This document shows, one piece after another, positions 35,400-46,730 of a stretch of DNA of 64,000 nt (position 1 is the stretch's first letter; every line of letters begins with the position of its first letter). Position numbers and translations under genes: made by a program. A model generated the notes under the pieces. It saw nothing but the letters and a program-made list of their open reading frames with translations, did not search any database and was not told where the DNA came from. This stretch comes from Moniliophthora roreri (lineage: Eukaryota; Basidiomycota; Agaricomycetes; Agaricales; Marasmiaceae), in NCBI GenBank assembly GCA_001466705.2, contig LATX02000205.1, positions 310,001 through 374,000 of the forward strand. Reading direction: 5' to 3'.

Positions 35400-37065
35400 C
35401 GAGCGTTTGTCTCCCGTAGACAGACTCAAACCGCTGCGGGCACTCGCTTGGTGGAGAGAGCGTGATGGAATGACTTGCAAGAACGCTCACAGTTGGCCTC
35501 AGAACTCTGGCGACGCTAGTGTACGCGACCGGCGGAGGCGTTGCAGCATGCGACATACGGATCGCTTCGACGGCATACCCCAATGGCGAACAGCTGAGAG
35601 ATATACAGCCGTCCGTGATACAAGTGTTCCGGTTGAAGAGAACGCTTGTATTCTAGATAGCAACATTCTACGCGGTGGAATGATGATTGGTTGCTGGTCG
35701 GTAGCATGCAAAATAACATTGTCGATAGATTCTTGTCATCTTCCGTTAAACATTGTGCATTAATTGATATTACTGTCTGTACAGGGGCTCTAAGTTTGGT
35801 ATTAGCATTGTGAAAGTTCACTGACAAGGATCAATACACGCACCGATGAGTGCTCCCCAGCCCCGCCCTTGCTTGACCATAACCTGCAGCAATGGGCTTT
35901 GAGATCCCATTAAATCTCCTTGTATGAGAGGATCGATATCACTCTGAACGATGGTGGACGATGAGAACAGCGTTGACCCAAAATTCCCAGGTTGACCTCA
36001 AGGTCGATGACCCAATGTGCTTGGATCGAAATCTCTACATCGCGATACCAGGCTTGAGTGGCAAATGCGGACATTGAGACCTGTTTATTCTTTCCAGCTT
36101 AACACTAATTCATTCAGGAACTCAATAACAAAACGTCGGTCTCGTACGCGGAGTGGCTTTCATTGACGACCGGACGCTGATGCGTTACAAGTCGCTACGG
36201 TGCTACGCCTCTTTGCATCTGAATAGGCTAAATTACTTAGAAATCTATTGTTATTTGGTGGTGACTGGTATAAATACTGGTGCATTTCTTGCAACTTCAT
36301 CCTTCAACAGTCCACTCGACCTCTCAAACGCAGTCAACTCATTAACCACAACATTCAACATGGCCAGCTCACTCCCGTACGTGGTGAACTCGTGTTCCCG
36401 CTGGTCTTTTCTCACTTTCATGATACTGCAGCGCAAACTACAAACGCAAATTCAACTTGCTTGTCCAGATCACCGCTGCAAGCGGCAAAGAGGAGGAACT
36501 TGCTAGAAATTTGGCTGCGGTAGCCAAGAGCAGTGACTCGTCCAAGGAGCCCGGTACCCTCCTGTATGTTCTTGTTCTCCTTGTCCCGCAACCTCTCGCT
36601 GAAGCCGGACATGTCTTTGCTAGCTATCACACGGCTCGAGGATTCGGTGCCGACAACAGCAAGTTCACCATCTTTGAGCGGTAAGTCGTGCTTTACCGGG
36701 TATGCAGAAGATGTTGGTGACACTTTGCATCGCAGATACGCCAACCCGAAGTCTTTTGAGCAGCACCGCGAGACAGAGGTGAGCCCCCTTTTCTGACGAG
36801 TTTTAATGGACGACTTACATCTTTCGTTCAGGCTTTCAAAGCCCTCCAAAGCTCCAGCGCTATAGGCGAGCTTACTTTGACCTTTTACGAGGATCTTTAG
36901 AATGAATATGATAATGTCTATGTACAAAGATTGTACGGTTACGAGAAGAAACGAATGAATACATGATCAGTATCGAATTAGTTTTGCAATGACTAACATT
37001 CCTTCATTGACTCGAGCTCGCATGTCGGAACTTTCGAAGCATGACAGATCTGAAGTGCGTTGCTA
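35400..37065. repeat. Right arm of the large inverted repeat
   Basis: Reverse complement of about 1-1650. The best-conserved part is 36120-37065, which includes the ABM gene and its flanks; similarity is patchier in 35460-36060. Matching continues to 37064, where it meets base 1 of the window, so the true end of the duplication cannot be set from this window. Confidence 0.9.
36360..36900 (+). CDS. ABM-domain (antibiotic biosynthesis monooxygenase-like) protein, right copy
   Basis: Five exons (36360-36376, 36432-36563, 36624-36680, 36736-36778, 36832-36900) sum to 318 nt, giving 105 residues. Order of features: MASSLP leader, FNLLVQITAASGKEEEL, EPGTLLYHTARGFG, FTIFERYANPKSFEQHRETE, and a final strand GELTLTFYEDL. 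This is a complete ABM ferredoxin-like fold. Family members oxidise quinols or anthrones, or form small dimeric protective proteins; the substrate is unknown. A long open frame lies antisense across this gene in both copies but has no domain support. Confidence 0.78.
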
Positions 37066-37174
37066 CTTGCAGGGTGCTCATTCCCATTTGGAAGTATTCA
37101 ATGAATAGGTATATTCCAAAAGGCCTGTGGATAGATATGGGTACAAAGTCATACAGCAAGACCGTTCAATTCAG

Positions 37175-37723
37175 CTACTCGTCATCAGAATAAAACTCGG
37201 GATCGTCAGAATCGACCGAACGTATCGAGCCGTTCGACAACCTCCTCCGTTTACGCTCACGTTCGTACTCTGCCATACAAGATCGAGTCAATCTGTCCTT
37301 ATCCCAAGAACAAGCCTTCCTAAGCACCTCCTGCCTCTCCTTCTCCGCAGTCTCCTCCGCCGTGTCACCAACCATCGGCTTCGTCCGATCTAACGGATCG
37401 ACTTCTTCGCATTTCAACACGTCAACTTCCTTTCCCTTCCTTTTTCCTTTGCCCGCGCCCGCTCCGTAACCGACATCAAAGTTCCATTGGTAGAACGACT
37501 CTGGCAACGCCCTCCGCTCTGGGTCGTACTGCCAAGCCGGGATAGATAGTGCTATCACCAGTTCAGCCTGGGGTCCATGCATCATGCTCTCAGGGTAAAC
37601 ACCCTTCGGAAAAGGTCCTTTGCCATCTTCGGCTGCCCATAGCTCGTTGAGGAATAATGCCGGGTTGAAGGACTGCCCTCGTGGTTTGTATGAAGAGAGA
37701 GTGGAGTCGGATGAACTGGGCAT
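37175..37723 (-). CDS. Conserved-looking small protein, unknown function
   Basis: One uninterrupted exon of 182 residues with a clear start. The N-terminal half looks folded: SFNPALFLNELWAAEDGKGP, GPQAELVIALSIPAWQYDPE and LPESFYQWNFDVGYG. A Lys/Gly-rich basic patch follows (GKGKRKGKEV). The C-terminal half is a charged helix with RSCMAEYERERKRRRLS and an acidic end, SDDPEFYSDDE. The basic cluster could act as a nuclear signal. I do not recognise the family. It sits immediately outside the right arm of the inverted repeat. Confidence 0.65.
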   Translation of the reverse strand: MPSSSDSTLSSYKPRGQSFNPALFLNELWAAEDGKGPFPKGVYPESMMHGPQAELVIALSIPAWQYDPERRALPESFYQWNFDVGYGAGAGKGKRKGKEVDVLKCEEVDPLDRTKPMVGDTAEETAEKERQEVLRKACSWDKDRLTRSCMAEYERERKRRRLSNGSIRSVDSDDPEFYSDDE

Positions 37724-38095
37724 GGTTGATGATTTAGTTAAGTAGTAGTAGTTGTGGGTTGTGAGGTTTAGTTGTGATGAGTAAATTGCTTTGTGATGAG
37801 CAGTGAAGAGCTCTGACGGTGATTGTGCAAGTGTGAGTTATTCTGGGGTGGGTGAGTGTTGAAGGCGGGGCATTTATGCAATTTTCGAGATGTCGTGCGG
37901 GCGAAAACATTCCACGTTGAGTATCGCACATTCGGTGGAACAGATGACGATGAGACAGTGATGCGAGGAATGTATCATTGGGTTTGGTTGCGGCTGAAAA
38001 CATTTCTGCCTCGTGTGGGATTAGGAGACTTCAATATATGCCCCGAGCTTAAGGTTGAACCGTAAAATGGTCTTGTCCTTGATGATATGAGGAGA

Positions 38096-38096
38096 N
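38096..38096. other. Ambiguous base (n) upstream of the truncated peroxygenase
   Basis: A single n occurs about 25 bases before the first recognisable peroxygenase exon. It may mark a contig join or an unresolved collapse. The missing 5' half of the peroxygenase should be judged with this in mind. Confidence 0.9.
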
Positions 38097-38122
38097 ACCA
38101 AGGTATTGACATTTGTTCTACA

Positions 38123-38679
38123 GACACGGCAACATCGAGCACGACGGGTCTATTTCGCGCGCTGATCACGCCCTTGGAGACAACGCTGCGTTTAATGAGA
38201 CCCACTTCTCTGTCACGGCCAGATCTAATCCCGGCGTCGATTACTACAACGGCACGTCGGCGGGATTGGTGTTCAAGGAAAGGCATGCCGACTCTCTTGC
38301 CAATAACCCCAATATCACGAACACCGTCAAGGAGTTCCAGATCAAAACGAGAGAAGCCGCATTGTATCTCAGTGTCATGGGTGATCCTATGACTGGTAAG
38401 GCTCCTAAAGAGTAATTTTTCAGCCATGTCCTTCTCCTGTAAGGTATAAAAGTGGCTAATGGTATATGTAGATTCGTGAATATCTTTTTCCGTGAAGAGC
38501 GTCTTCTGCTGGAAGAAGAATGGAAGAGACCTGTTCCCATCACCACGAAGATTTTGGGCCCAATTGCGCGGGATGTGGCTCTGGCATTCCAGTGGGAGGG
38601 ACCTGATCCGAATCGCTGCCCGTGGATTGTTCTTTCACCTGGTGGTGTAGAGGATCCCGCACGAGAGGGCAGTCTTTGA
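38123..38679 (+). pseudogene. 5'-truncated heme-thiolate peroxygenase (UPO/chloroperoxidase family)
   Basis: Two exons remain. The first begins after a CTACAG acceptor and holds HGNIEHDGSISRADHALGDN, the EHD-x-S-x-x-R active-site signature of the family (Glu/Asp magnesium and acid-base region). It goes on with SNPGVDYYNGTSAG-like and FQIKTREAALYLSVMGDP segments. A second intron (GA/GTAATTTTTC...GTAG/A, about 38413-38471) joins to FVNIFFREERLLLEEEWKRP. The protein ends at 38679. The N-terminal secretion signal and the PCP motif with the heme-ligand cysteine are absent upstream, so as it stands it cannot bind heme. Intact members oxyfunctionalise aromatics and alkanes with hydrogen peroxide outside the cell. 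The n at 38096 leaves open an assembly artefact. Confidence 0.8.
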
Positions 38680-39180
38680 CCTTGCCATTTGAACAATTAG
38701 GATGAAGTACGCATATATACACAGATCTGAAATACTAAGTATGTCGAGTATTTATTTTGTGTGTGGCGTGAAACTTGATGACCATGAAGGCCGCAATATT
38801 GGTCTCCGGTTTTGACAACGGCACATTGAAGGAAGATCCCAGCGAAATACGGGTGCAGCGGGATTCCAAGAATCCCTGTCGAACTACACCGCACGTCGTC
38901 ATACAGCAACGTACATGCTTGCATCGTCACGGTGGGTGTAAGTCTGCCTAAGGAGGCTACCGTATGCCTATTAGTTACTTCCAACAAAGACGTCGGCTGG
39001 GATATTATGGGGATGTCCTAGCCACTGCGTATACATTCATCGCCACATTTTGCACAGCGTAAAACATAACATAGATCCTGCGTGTACACGCTCAGTTTCT
39101 GTGAAACAAGTGATTCTATAGACCAAACACACTGATATCTGACCCGGCAATCGCTTCCCACCACGAAGCAGTTTTTGCTA
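38680..39180. other. Intergenic region
   Basis: No supported feature. Minus-strand frame 38697-38987 shows no family signal. Confidence 0.4.
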
Positions 39181-40690
39181 GTTCTATAGAAACGGAAATG
39201 ATCAGAGACAAAATAACGAGGCTATAACAAGCAACCTACCACGACGTTCAGTCACTTCTTCAAATCTACCATATTCCGTTTCCGGCCCGATAATCTCAAA
39301 CTCTGGATAACCCATACATCTCGCAAAACCAGCATTGGTATGATCGAAGCCTCGAGCAAATTACCAGTGTTGAAGGGCGGCGTAAGTGGAAGCCGGCCAT
39401 GAACGCAACTCAACAGAGCCGGATACAACAGCCGAAGTGAGCATAGGAAGACGTAATCGCCCGTATTCGCTTTCGGGAATCTCTGGTCGGCTGGTCTCGT
39501 CGTAAGACCAGAAGTGCATACGACTGTGTCCTTCTGCCCACGATACCAGTCCTAATATACACACAGGTGGAGATTCGAGGAAGAGGTAGATGGGAGGTGT
39601 AACTTCAGGGATATCGCTAGTGTGGAGGTTCGAGGAGTCCGCAGGAAGTTCATTACATCTCTGTGGATCAGCGATAACTGTCGATAGAAAGGATCAATAT
39701 GATGATTAGTACTATGCATGAGAATCCTTACAAATAGCCTTCTTTGTCTCCCGTGTTCTCGATTGCATTGAATATCCGTAAGGATGGCGATAACCACCCT
39801 TGCCAGAGTCTTGCCCATTTGAATGTAGCCGAAACACGAATTCTCGGGGATTTACAACTTGAAGCTTGAGATTGGGTGCGTCAACAAGTGTCAAGAACAA
39901 CATCTATTATTGTCAATCACCATATTAGCCCACCATCCACCAGAGTCATATCCATTATCCCTGCAGAACCTGGTTTCACTACCCAATCCGATAACATCCC
40001 AGCTTCTTGTGGCCGCCTAGTGACGGCCTTCAGTGAGCGGGAGTAGATTGTGAATTTGGCTTTCTATTAGTCTATTAGTCCTATCATTCCTTCTAACGAG
40101 ATGCACAAATACCGGCCTCACACCGCAGAAGCGCTCAAAGTCTTCCTCCCAACTCTCGAATGCCTCTTCGCCTTCATACATAACAGCGATGAACTTTGGA
40201 TGTCTATCGGGATGCAACTCAATAGTGCAGATCATTCTCCGTACTTTGTGCCGCCCGAATATCTCCCCGTTCCGCCATATCCAATCCCAGTCTTCAGGGT
40301 GTAGGTCCTTCGCATTGATTATATCGCCGCGTTTGACAAATTCAAACTGCGAAGCTTCGAGTTAGCCTGTAGAAAAAAGTGTCAATGTAGTCGATGAGCT
40401 CACCTCGCCAAACTTACTATGTTCCAATTTTGGCTTCTTAATAGTGACAACGTCCGCAATGACCACACTGTTGACTTGATTCCCTTAGACGTGATTGAAA
40501 GTATTGCTGCCTTGGATAGAAACTTTCGTTGAGTTGCTGAAACTCATTTTCAGTATCGCTCGAGAGAAGCGGTCGAAAGGTGAGAGGTGTAGAGGATATC
40601 CTGACAGCAATGCTTTTACAAACATGAAATGCTTACCGTAAACATGGTCAATTTCGACCAATAGAAGCATTCAGTGGACGCAAGATGCAT
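39180..40690 (-). pseudogene. Diverged, decayed member of the GGQ family (copy D)
   Basis: The minus strand carries recognisable pieces in the right order. First comes a Ser/Asn/Gly-rich start (MSFSNSTKVSIQGSNTFNHV), then FVKRGDIINAKDLHPEDW and KFIAVMYEGEEAFESWEEDF, which parallels AYDGPDAFKAFEMDF in copy A. The C-terminal segments are VSWAEGHSRMHFWSYDE and then FARGFDHTNAGFARCMGYPE and FEIIGPETEYGRFEE, which parallel HCGFDP and LEVIGDGDRF. In-frame TAA codons interrupt it at 40485-40487, right after the N-terminal motif, and at 39361-39363. The HPNxxQLFG and HDELIPL exons cannot be found. It is more diverged than A, B and C, so it is an older paralogue. Confidence 0.6.
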
Positions 40691-41280
40691 ATCAAGTTGA
40701 CATACGGTCCTACGGTGCCTGTGCGTAGTTCAGGCATCGCAGTGACTGAATGGTAGTGAAATACGCATCTATCTCGACTTATTCCCTTCATTTAATATCA
40801 CTTCTCGTCCAAATGGCTCACAAAGGTTTATTGTTATCCAAAGTCAAATGCCTTTTGAGCTTGCGTCGTAGATAGATCTGCCTTGAACATGAACCGGATG
40901 ACATGTCCTCAGCCTTGGGGTTTGTGCCTGGTCTGGGAAATAGCGAGCTCAAAAATTCGCAGCGCCGTTCACAGAAACGTGTTTTAGTTCTATATGACAC
41001 CAACGATTGCACCTGAAAGTTGAGTTCAGCCCTGTCCTATAAGCAGATATTTTGACCATTACTTACCTATCCTAGCAGTCCCGCTCCTAAACCCGTATAT
41101 AAACCGTATTTCACTTCATTAGCGCGTAGACTGATGGCGGTTATGATGGCGGAGTCATGGTGGTCGCAGTGAGAGAATGGTCGCGGCACGAAGTTTCATT
41201 CTCAACCGCCACGCTAAGTGACCAATGGCTCTCCCCCGATTCATTCGCCTTCAACCTCTAGCTTCCTTGTAATGAAAAAT
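40691..41280. other. Intergenic region
   Basis: No gene supported. From about 41100 the sequence matches, in reverse complement, the DNA beyond GGQ copy B (27613-27790), marking the upstream extent of the B/C duplication. Confidence 0.45.
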
Positions 41281-41420
41281 CAGAACGCAAACAAGAGACG
41301 TGAGTGCAATATTGACTCTGTGATCAGGGACGTTGCTGATGCAAACTGAATTCAGGGTATCCAAGATCACCTGGGAGGAGTATTAGGAGCACTGCTCGAG
41401 TTCTTTCTGTTGAATTAAAC
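41281..41420 (+). promoter_or_regulatory. Conserved upstream block of GGQ copy C
   Basis: This is the fullest version of the block shared by copies A, B and C: GAGACGTGAGTGCAATATTG, GTGATCAGGGACGTTGCTGA, a middle part present in B but deleted in A, and CTGTTGAATTAAAC. It ends about 115 bp before the ATG at 41534. Confidence 0.5.
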
Positions 41421-41533
41421 GGAATCAATGAACGCATTGGCAGCATCATATCAACTAGGTAATGTTGCTGAGAGAGATGCATTGCCTTCAGGCTCTCACG
41501 CACTCCTTCCCCCCTCTCAATCCCACCACTATC

Positions 41534-43721
41534 ATGGCATTCCTGCAAGGGTCCTCAAACAATACCTTCAGCGGTGGACAATTCACCAACATCCAAGGAT
41601 CTCAGTATAACACGAACATTTACCCGCCGGTTCACCAAGACAGGGAGTCAACAATATGGGATGATGTGCGTTGACTGTTTCCTGTGAGTTATCATGCGCC
41701 TACTGACTAGTCTCAATCCGCTCAGTACAGACGGGTCCGAACTGGCGATGTCTATGTTAGGAGAGTCGTTGGCGAATCGGCAGTCAAAAGAGATGATGAA
41801 AAGGGCTGGAGAAGAGTGATGGCACGTCGTATCATCAGCCTGGCCCGAGTTGAAGGCAAGGATAAGGAATTCCTACACGTTGCGTATGATGGTCCCGATG
41901 CCTTCAAGGTGAGGAACAATTCCTCTTCGAACTATCAAATCTGACAGTAATACCTTAAGTATAGGCCTTCGCAATGGATTTTGGGCGATTTTCGAGCATC
42001 AAGTATGATGATTTTCCTTCTGAACCGAACTGGACATGAAACTTCAAGCATCAGGCACCCAAATTTTACCCAGCTTTTTGGCTATAACGACAACCAGTGT
42101 GGGTTACCGGCGCTAATATTTCACGATGGTACTGCAATCTCATCTAATTGTCAAACGAACCTTGATTAACACCTCACGCAGAGCTAATTCCTCTAGAGCG
42201 GATTATTGTCATGGGCGGGGTGGTTTCCCCGGTCCTCCGTCCATATTTTGAGTATCAAGTACGTTTTTCTCCTGATTGTCATGTTTCCATCTTTCGCTGA
42301 CCTACTTTCGCTACAGTTTGATATCTTGCAGATAGCCGAACACGATCTTGTAAGTCGAAAATTCACATTTTAGTTTCGTTTTTGTAACGTCGAGAGTTAT
42401 AGGACGTGGGTGAGCTATGGGTTGATATAAGGACTGGCACACTACGCAGAGGACCCTACATCCGAACCTCTTTTGGTCAGTGGTCCTTTAGCAGCAACAA
42501 CACTCAACCAAATTCGATCCTCGAAGACCATTTCTGTCCATTGTCTATACAGACATACAAAGACACTAGCACCGTATTCGACTACCTCACCAAAATGCTC
42601 TCCACCCACGCTATTATTCAAGGAATCAGCGTGTCTAGCGCAGGCGTTGTGGAATGGCTGTATCACGAGGACGTCGTATCTATACCACGATTCTTTGCTG
42701 GTACAATTTACAACAGACACCATAGAAAAGTCATTGCCAAGTACGTAGATGCCAAAGCAAGATGGTCCTATGAATTGTCGGGTGCCATAACTATACCTGA
42801 CGTCATGAGAGAGAGCCAGACCATCATGAAGGATGGCTCGAACCGGTGCGTATGAAATGTTGATCATGTTTAGTATTGTATTGACGGAGCATATACTAAT
42901 AGGTTATGGTTACGCCGATGGACATGCAGAACATGCAAGAAATATCTTTACTATACTATCTTTGCCCCGTAGAGGAATATTTTAATACTTGCAACTCGTG
43001 GCTCACTCAGGCACATGGTGTATTCGACCAACTCGGGCTCCATGAGGACGAATGGGAGGATTACAGCGAGTTTTGCCCTTTTTTTAGCCACACATACAGT
43101 CTAATAGTGCATTATAGGCGTGTGTGACACTTTCCGGTTCATTCTGCGGTGCGAAGAACCTCTCTCGCTCCGGCGTGTTACCTATACCCCACTAGCCACG
43201 GCCCCAGCATACCTTTTCATTCGGCCAGTTCCCCGACCCTCTGACGATGTAACAGCCTGGAAATCCTGGGTGGAAGGCCAGAATTACTTTTGGTCTTTTG
43301 ACCCTTCTGGACAAGAAAATATATCAGCGGTTACTCAGGCATTACTGGGGCTTCCTTCTTTCACGTTCAGTCTATACATTATCCACCGATATTGGGATTC
43401 TAGTCATTATGAAACCGTAAAAAAGCTTCACCGGCATTGTGGTTTTGATCCAAGGAAATCAGACCTCACTCATTCACTCGGCCTTCCTATTCTCGAGGTT
43501 ATCGGAGATGATGATCGCTTCCGAATTCTGGAAGAAGACTTGTCGAGTTCTACTACATCCTCCGATATTTCAGGACCCTGTAACGAACTCGAAGCTGATG
43601 GTATGGAAAAGATTTCATGTGCCTTGATTCATGCTGATACCTAACTCACGTAGATGACTTTACGCCCTCTGAATCCGACGAAGAGATTGTATTATACCCG
43701 CGTTCAGCAGCAGCACTGTAG
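41534..43721 (+). CDS. GGQ-family degenerate-kinase-like protein, copy C
   Basis: Same exon plan as copy A: GGQFTNIQGSQYNTN start, AYDGPDAFK, HPNFTQLFGYN, ALIFHDELIPL (the last rebuilt across the small intron after 42126), GTLRRGPYIRTSFGQW, SIQTYKDTSTVFDYL, HCGFDP, LGLPILEVIGDDDRF and an acidic tail ending RSAAAL. At about 42848 the donor used in copy A would shift the frame; a donor four bases on (GTATGA) restores it, so splicing there has probably moved. Otherwise the gene looks intact. No HRD/DFG motif is present. Downstream DNA to about 44500 is duplicated from the region behind copy A. Confidence 0.75.
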
Positions 43722-43816
43722 GGCAGCACAGTGGAGGGCCCTTTCAATCCATGCCATGTGCGAGATTTTGGTATATTCCAAGCGATGAATAACATACGGG
43801 TACTCGATGCTGCGTA

Positions 43817-44262
43817 TCATAAACATGACAATGTGTAGATACTTGACAGAGAGAAAATCGATTTATTGTTATCAGAATTGTCTGAAATTGACCCCGAGTC
43901 TACAAAGAGTTCAAAACCCTTCGACTCGACGACTCTGGTTAGCGCAAGCGCGCTCTCCTTTCGAATTCGGCGAGGCAAAGCACCAGCTCTAGGCTCGAGG
44001 TCGCCTTTGGCGATAGTAGCCTGTCTGATAGGCTTTGTAGCTTCAAGAGTTATAGTATATGAGTAACGATTGTATTCCTCCGAACGATCCAGAGTTTGCG
44101 CGAGCTCCGGCCAGTTGAGTATCGGGAGGAGGAAAGGGCAATGCCGCTCGGCGGGGTGAAGCATGGAGAGGCGTTTGGCATCTTCATGAGAATAGCAGGC
44201 GATGATGATTGGGCAGATGTCTGTGACAGCGATGACTGCTTGAGGGCCACGAACGACGACAA
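43817..44262 (-). pseudogene. Paralogue of the Ser/Pro-rich ORF behind GGQ copy A
   Basis: The block QATIAKGDLEPRAGALPRR is identical to that at 7912-8355, and SSPAILMKMPNASPCFTPPS parallels the middle of that protein, but the two parts lie in different frames here. Either an intron or a frameshift lies between them near 44090-44160. The C-terminal end runs on for about 40 further residues compared with the A-side copy. No domain is recognised. Confidence 0.35.
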
Positions 44263-44399
44263 CGCGAGATTGTAGTTGTAGAATAGTTCGGGTCGTACGA
44301 CATAAGTTTTGGTAGTCGGCTGAGCAGTAAAGAGCGCAAAATGCTGTGTCCTGGGTATAAATTGTTCTGGGTGGAATAAATGGGGAAACGAGGCTTAAA

Positions 44400-44959
44400 T
44401 GTGAATTTCGGGGATGTCTAGCATTATCCGCGGGGTCGAAATGAAGATATTGCTTGCGCAGTTGCTAGTATTTGCACCGCGATAATGTTGGAGTCGCCAA
44501 AGTTGCGCCAAAATCGAGTGCTGAGTGAATAATCTGCTGACATCAAACTCAGCCTGGGGCACCATGGGGTTGGTATGCGGGCTGGTATGATGGGATGACA
44601 TCTTACCTTTTGGCCATTGTATCTCGGGTTGATGCCTCAATATTTCTGTCTTAACTCATGTTGATACTGCAGAATTTGCTTGGTTGTTTTTTTTTTTATC
44701 TCGGGGAGAAAACTGCTTATGCTTTGTCGTTGGCGAAGATTTTGCAGATGTTTGCCGTACTGTGTAAGTAGAGGAAACCGGACTCAGGAAAGACACTTAC
44801 TGCAACCTATTTCCTCGGTCAAGCTTCGGTCAACTCGTCGGTGGTCTAACGGAGCCCGGGATATGATGTATAATCCAGAAAAGCCATTTTAGCTGATTCA
44901 GCTACTGTATGTCATGTCGATAATGCTTCATCAGCCTCTCTTTTCTTCCCTTATCCACC
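44400..44959. other. End of the A/C duplication and intergenic region
   Basis: At 44400-44460 a minus-strand segment (IFISTPRIMLDI) resembles one at about 8415-8465, the last detectable part of the segmental duplication. The rest, including a T-run near 44690, holds no supported gene; 44900-44959 is the promoter of the Nudix gene. Confidence 0.4.
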
Positions 44960-46730
44960 ATGAGCTACACGTACGTTCCCAGTAAAACCCATGCAGTCCA
45001 TCTCTGACCATGACTCTGCTTATAGACCAACCAACTTTTTCAGTGGTTCACCACTCAATCGCCTTTCATGGCTTAGACCATCTCACAAGTTCCTCAACGC
45101 CGTTATCACTTCACCAAACACAAGATGGCTTCTGTTCAAGGCTGGTCAACCTCTTCTTACATCTCCGCAATCGACAGCCGAGGCAAAGTCGACCAAGAAG
45201 CTCGCTTACCTTCCTACCCGAATCGTTCTGCCAATCCTTGGACCATCACCATACTTTGGTCAATCCCAAAAACCAGGCGAACTCTTATCTCAGTCTGATA
45301 TCACCCAAAGTACAGAAGCTGCACGACATCTCGGTATTCCAGTCGTTTTCCTTGGGTTGCACGAGACTGGTACAGGCAGTGCGTTGCCCGAAACAGAGTT
45401 CAAAGAGGACGTGGAGAGCATTGTGAACAAGTTGGAAGGGACACCGTATTTCGCTGTTGATGTCGGGGACTTGGAAGAATCCCAGATCGACGGGGTGCTG
45501 AAAACTGTTGAGAAGGAGGAGAATGTTAAATTGGAATGGGGTGAACCGAGGTCGGCGATGGGTTTGATGGATGGGTTTGAGGCTGCTGTGTACGCTGAAG
45601 CAAGGAGTATGGTTGATTGGAACTTTAGGTCCAAGGTGTGTATTGGTCGTCTCTTCTTTGGATGATACCGACGTGTTTCTAGTTCTGCGCTGGATGCGGA
45701 GCCCCTCAGTACTCTATGTGGGGTGGTTGGAAGCTCTCGTGCACGCGACTTCTGCCTTGGGGTGATAACAGCTCCGAAGGCAGGAAACCGTGTCCTTCTG
45801 GGTACGTTCAATCCCTTGTTAGCTATCCGATCAAATTCTCATCCCTGTATAGCAAAGGTCTCAACAACTACACACATCCTCGAACTGACGCGGTTGTGAT
45901 TATGATTGCCATTGACCAAACTGGCGAAAAGATCCTTCTCGGCAGAAATGCACGCGTATTTTTCTACTCTTTTTGCTATTTTACGAAGCCTAACATGACG
46001 CGTAATTACAGAGAAAGTTCCCACTCAAGTTCTATTCTGCCTTGGCCGGTTTCATTGAACCTGGCGAGGCATTTGAAGACGCTGTGAAGCGAGAAATGTG
46101 GGAAGAGGCAGGTGTACGAGTTTGGGACGTGACATACCATTCAGCGCAACCTTGGGTACGTGTATCAGATGCCTTCAAGGCAAACTTGTCATTGATCATA
46201 CCAATAGCCGTACCCAGCCAACCTCATGGTCGGATATTATGCTCGTGCCGATTCGACGAAACCGATACGGACAGATCTGGACAATGAACTGATGGGTTCG
46301 TCTCAAATCTATTCTGAATGTCCTATACTAAAGCGCGCTTTTAGATGCCAAATGGTACACCCGAGGCGAAATTCTATCTGTCCTCGACCATCAAACAGGT
46401 ACCAAGCTCGATTTCAAACGTTTTGCACAAAAGGAAAAGGCCGATGAACGAGAGCAGAGTGCTTCGCTACAGAAACAACAGGAGCGTTGGAGACAGCAGC
46501 TGCAGCAGAATCCGGGAGAGGGTGCTGGTGCTCTTGCCCATTCTGATCCCAGTATTGTGGCTAATGCTGCTGTCGCGCCGCCAAAGCTAAACGACGGAGT
46601 TGTAGAGAACGTCCAGGAAGGCGAGCCGCCTTTTAGAGTCCCACCAGCGACAGCTATTGCAGGAATGTTGATTCGGGATTGGGCTGAGAGGAAGATCGGC
46701 TTCCCGCCGATAACGCCTGCTAACCTATAG
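44960..46730 (+). CDS. NADH pyrophosphatase (Nudix hydrolase, NudC/NUDT12-like)
   Basis: Seven exons (44960-44970, 45026-45635, 45683-45801, 45853-45955, 46012-46155, 46208-46295, 46345-46730) give 486 residues in phase; the first exon is only 11 nt. An N-terminal NUDIX-like domain (NFFSGSPLNRLSWLR) is followed by a zinc ribbon with CAGC and two further cysteines (SCTRL, KPCPS). The complete Nudix box is GFIEPGEAFEDAVKREMWEE followed by AGV. The NADH-pyrophosphatase signature SAQPWPYP is joined across an intron. The enzyme hydrolyses NADH or NAD caps to NMN(H) and AMP, usually in peroxisomes in fungi. The sequence ends TPANL, which is not a clear PTS1. A Gln-rich insert (about residues 390-430) is unusual. 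Confidence 0.93.

Noticed and set aside
42848..42903. Frameshift in GGQ copy C
   Set aside because: Using the donor seen in copy A would break the frame, but a GTATGA donor four bases downstream joined to the TAATAG acceptor restores it, so damage is not needed to explain the sequence.
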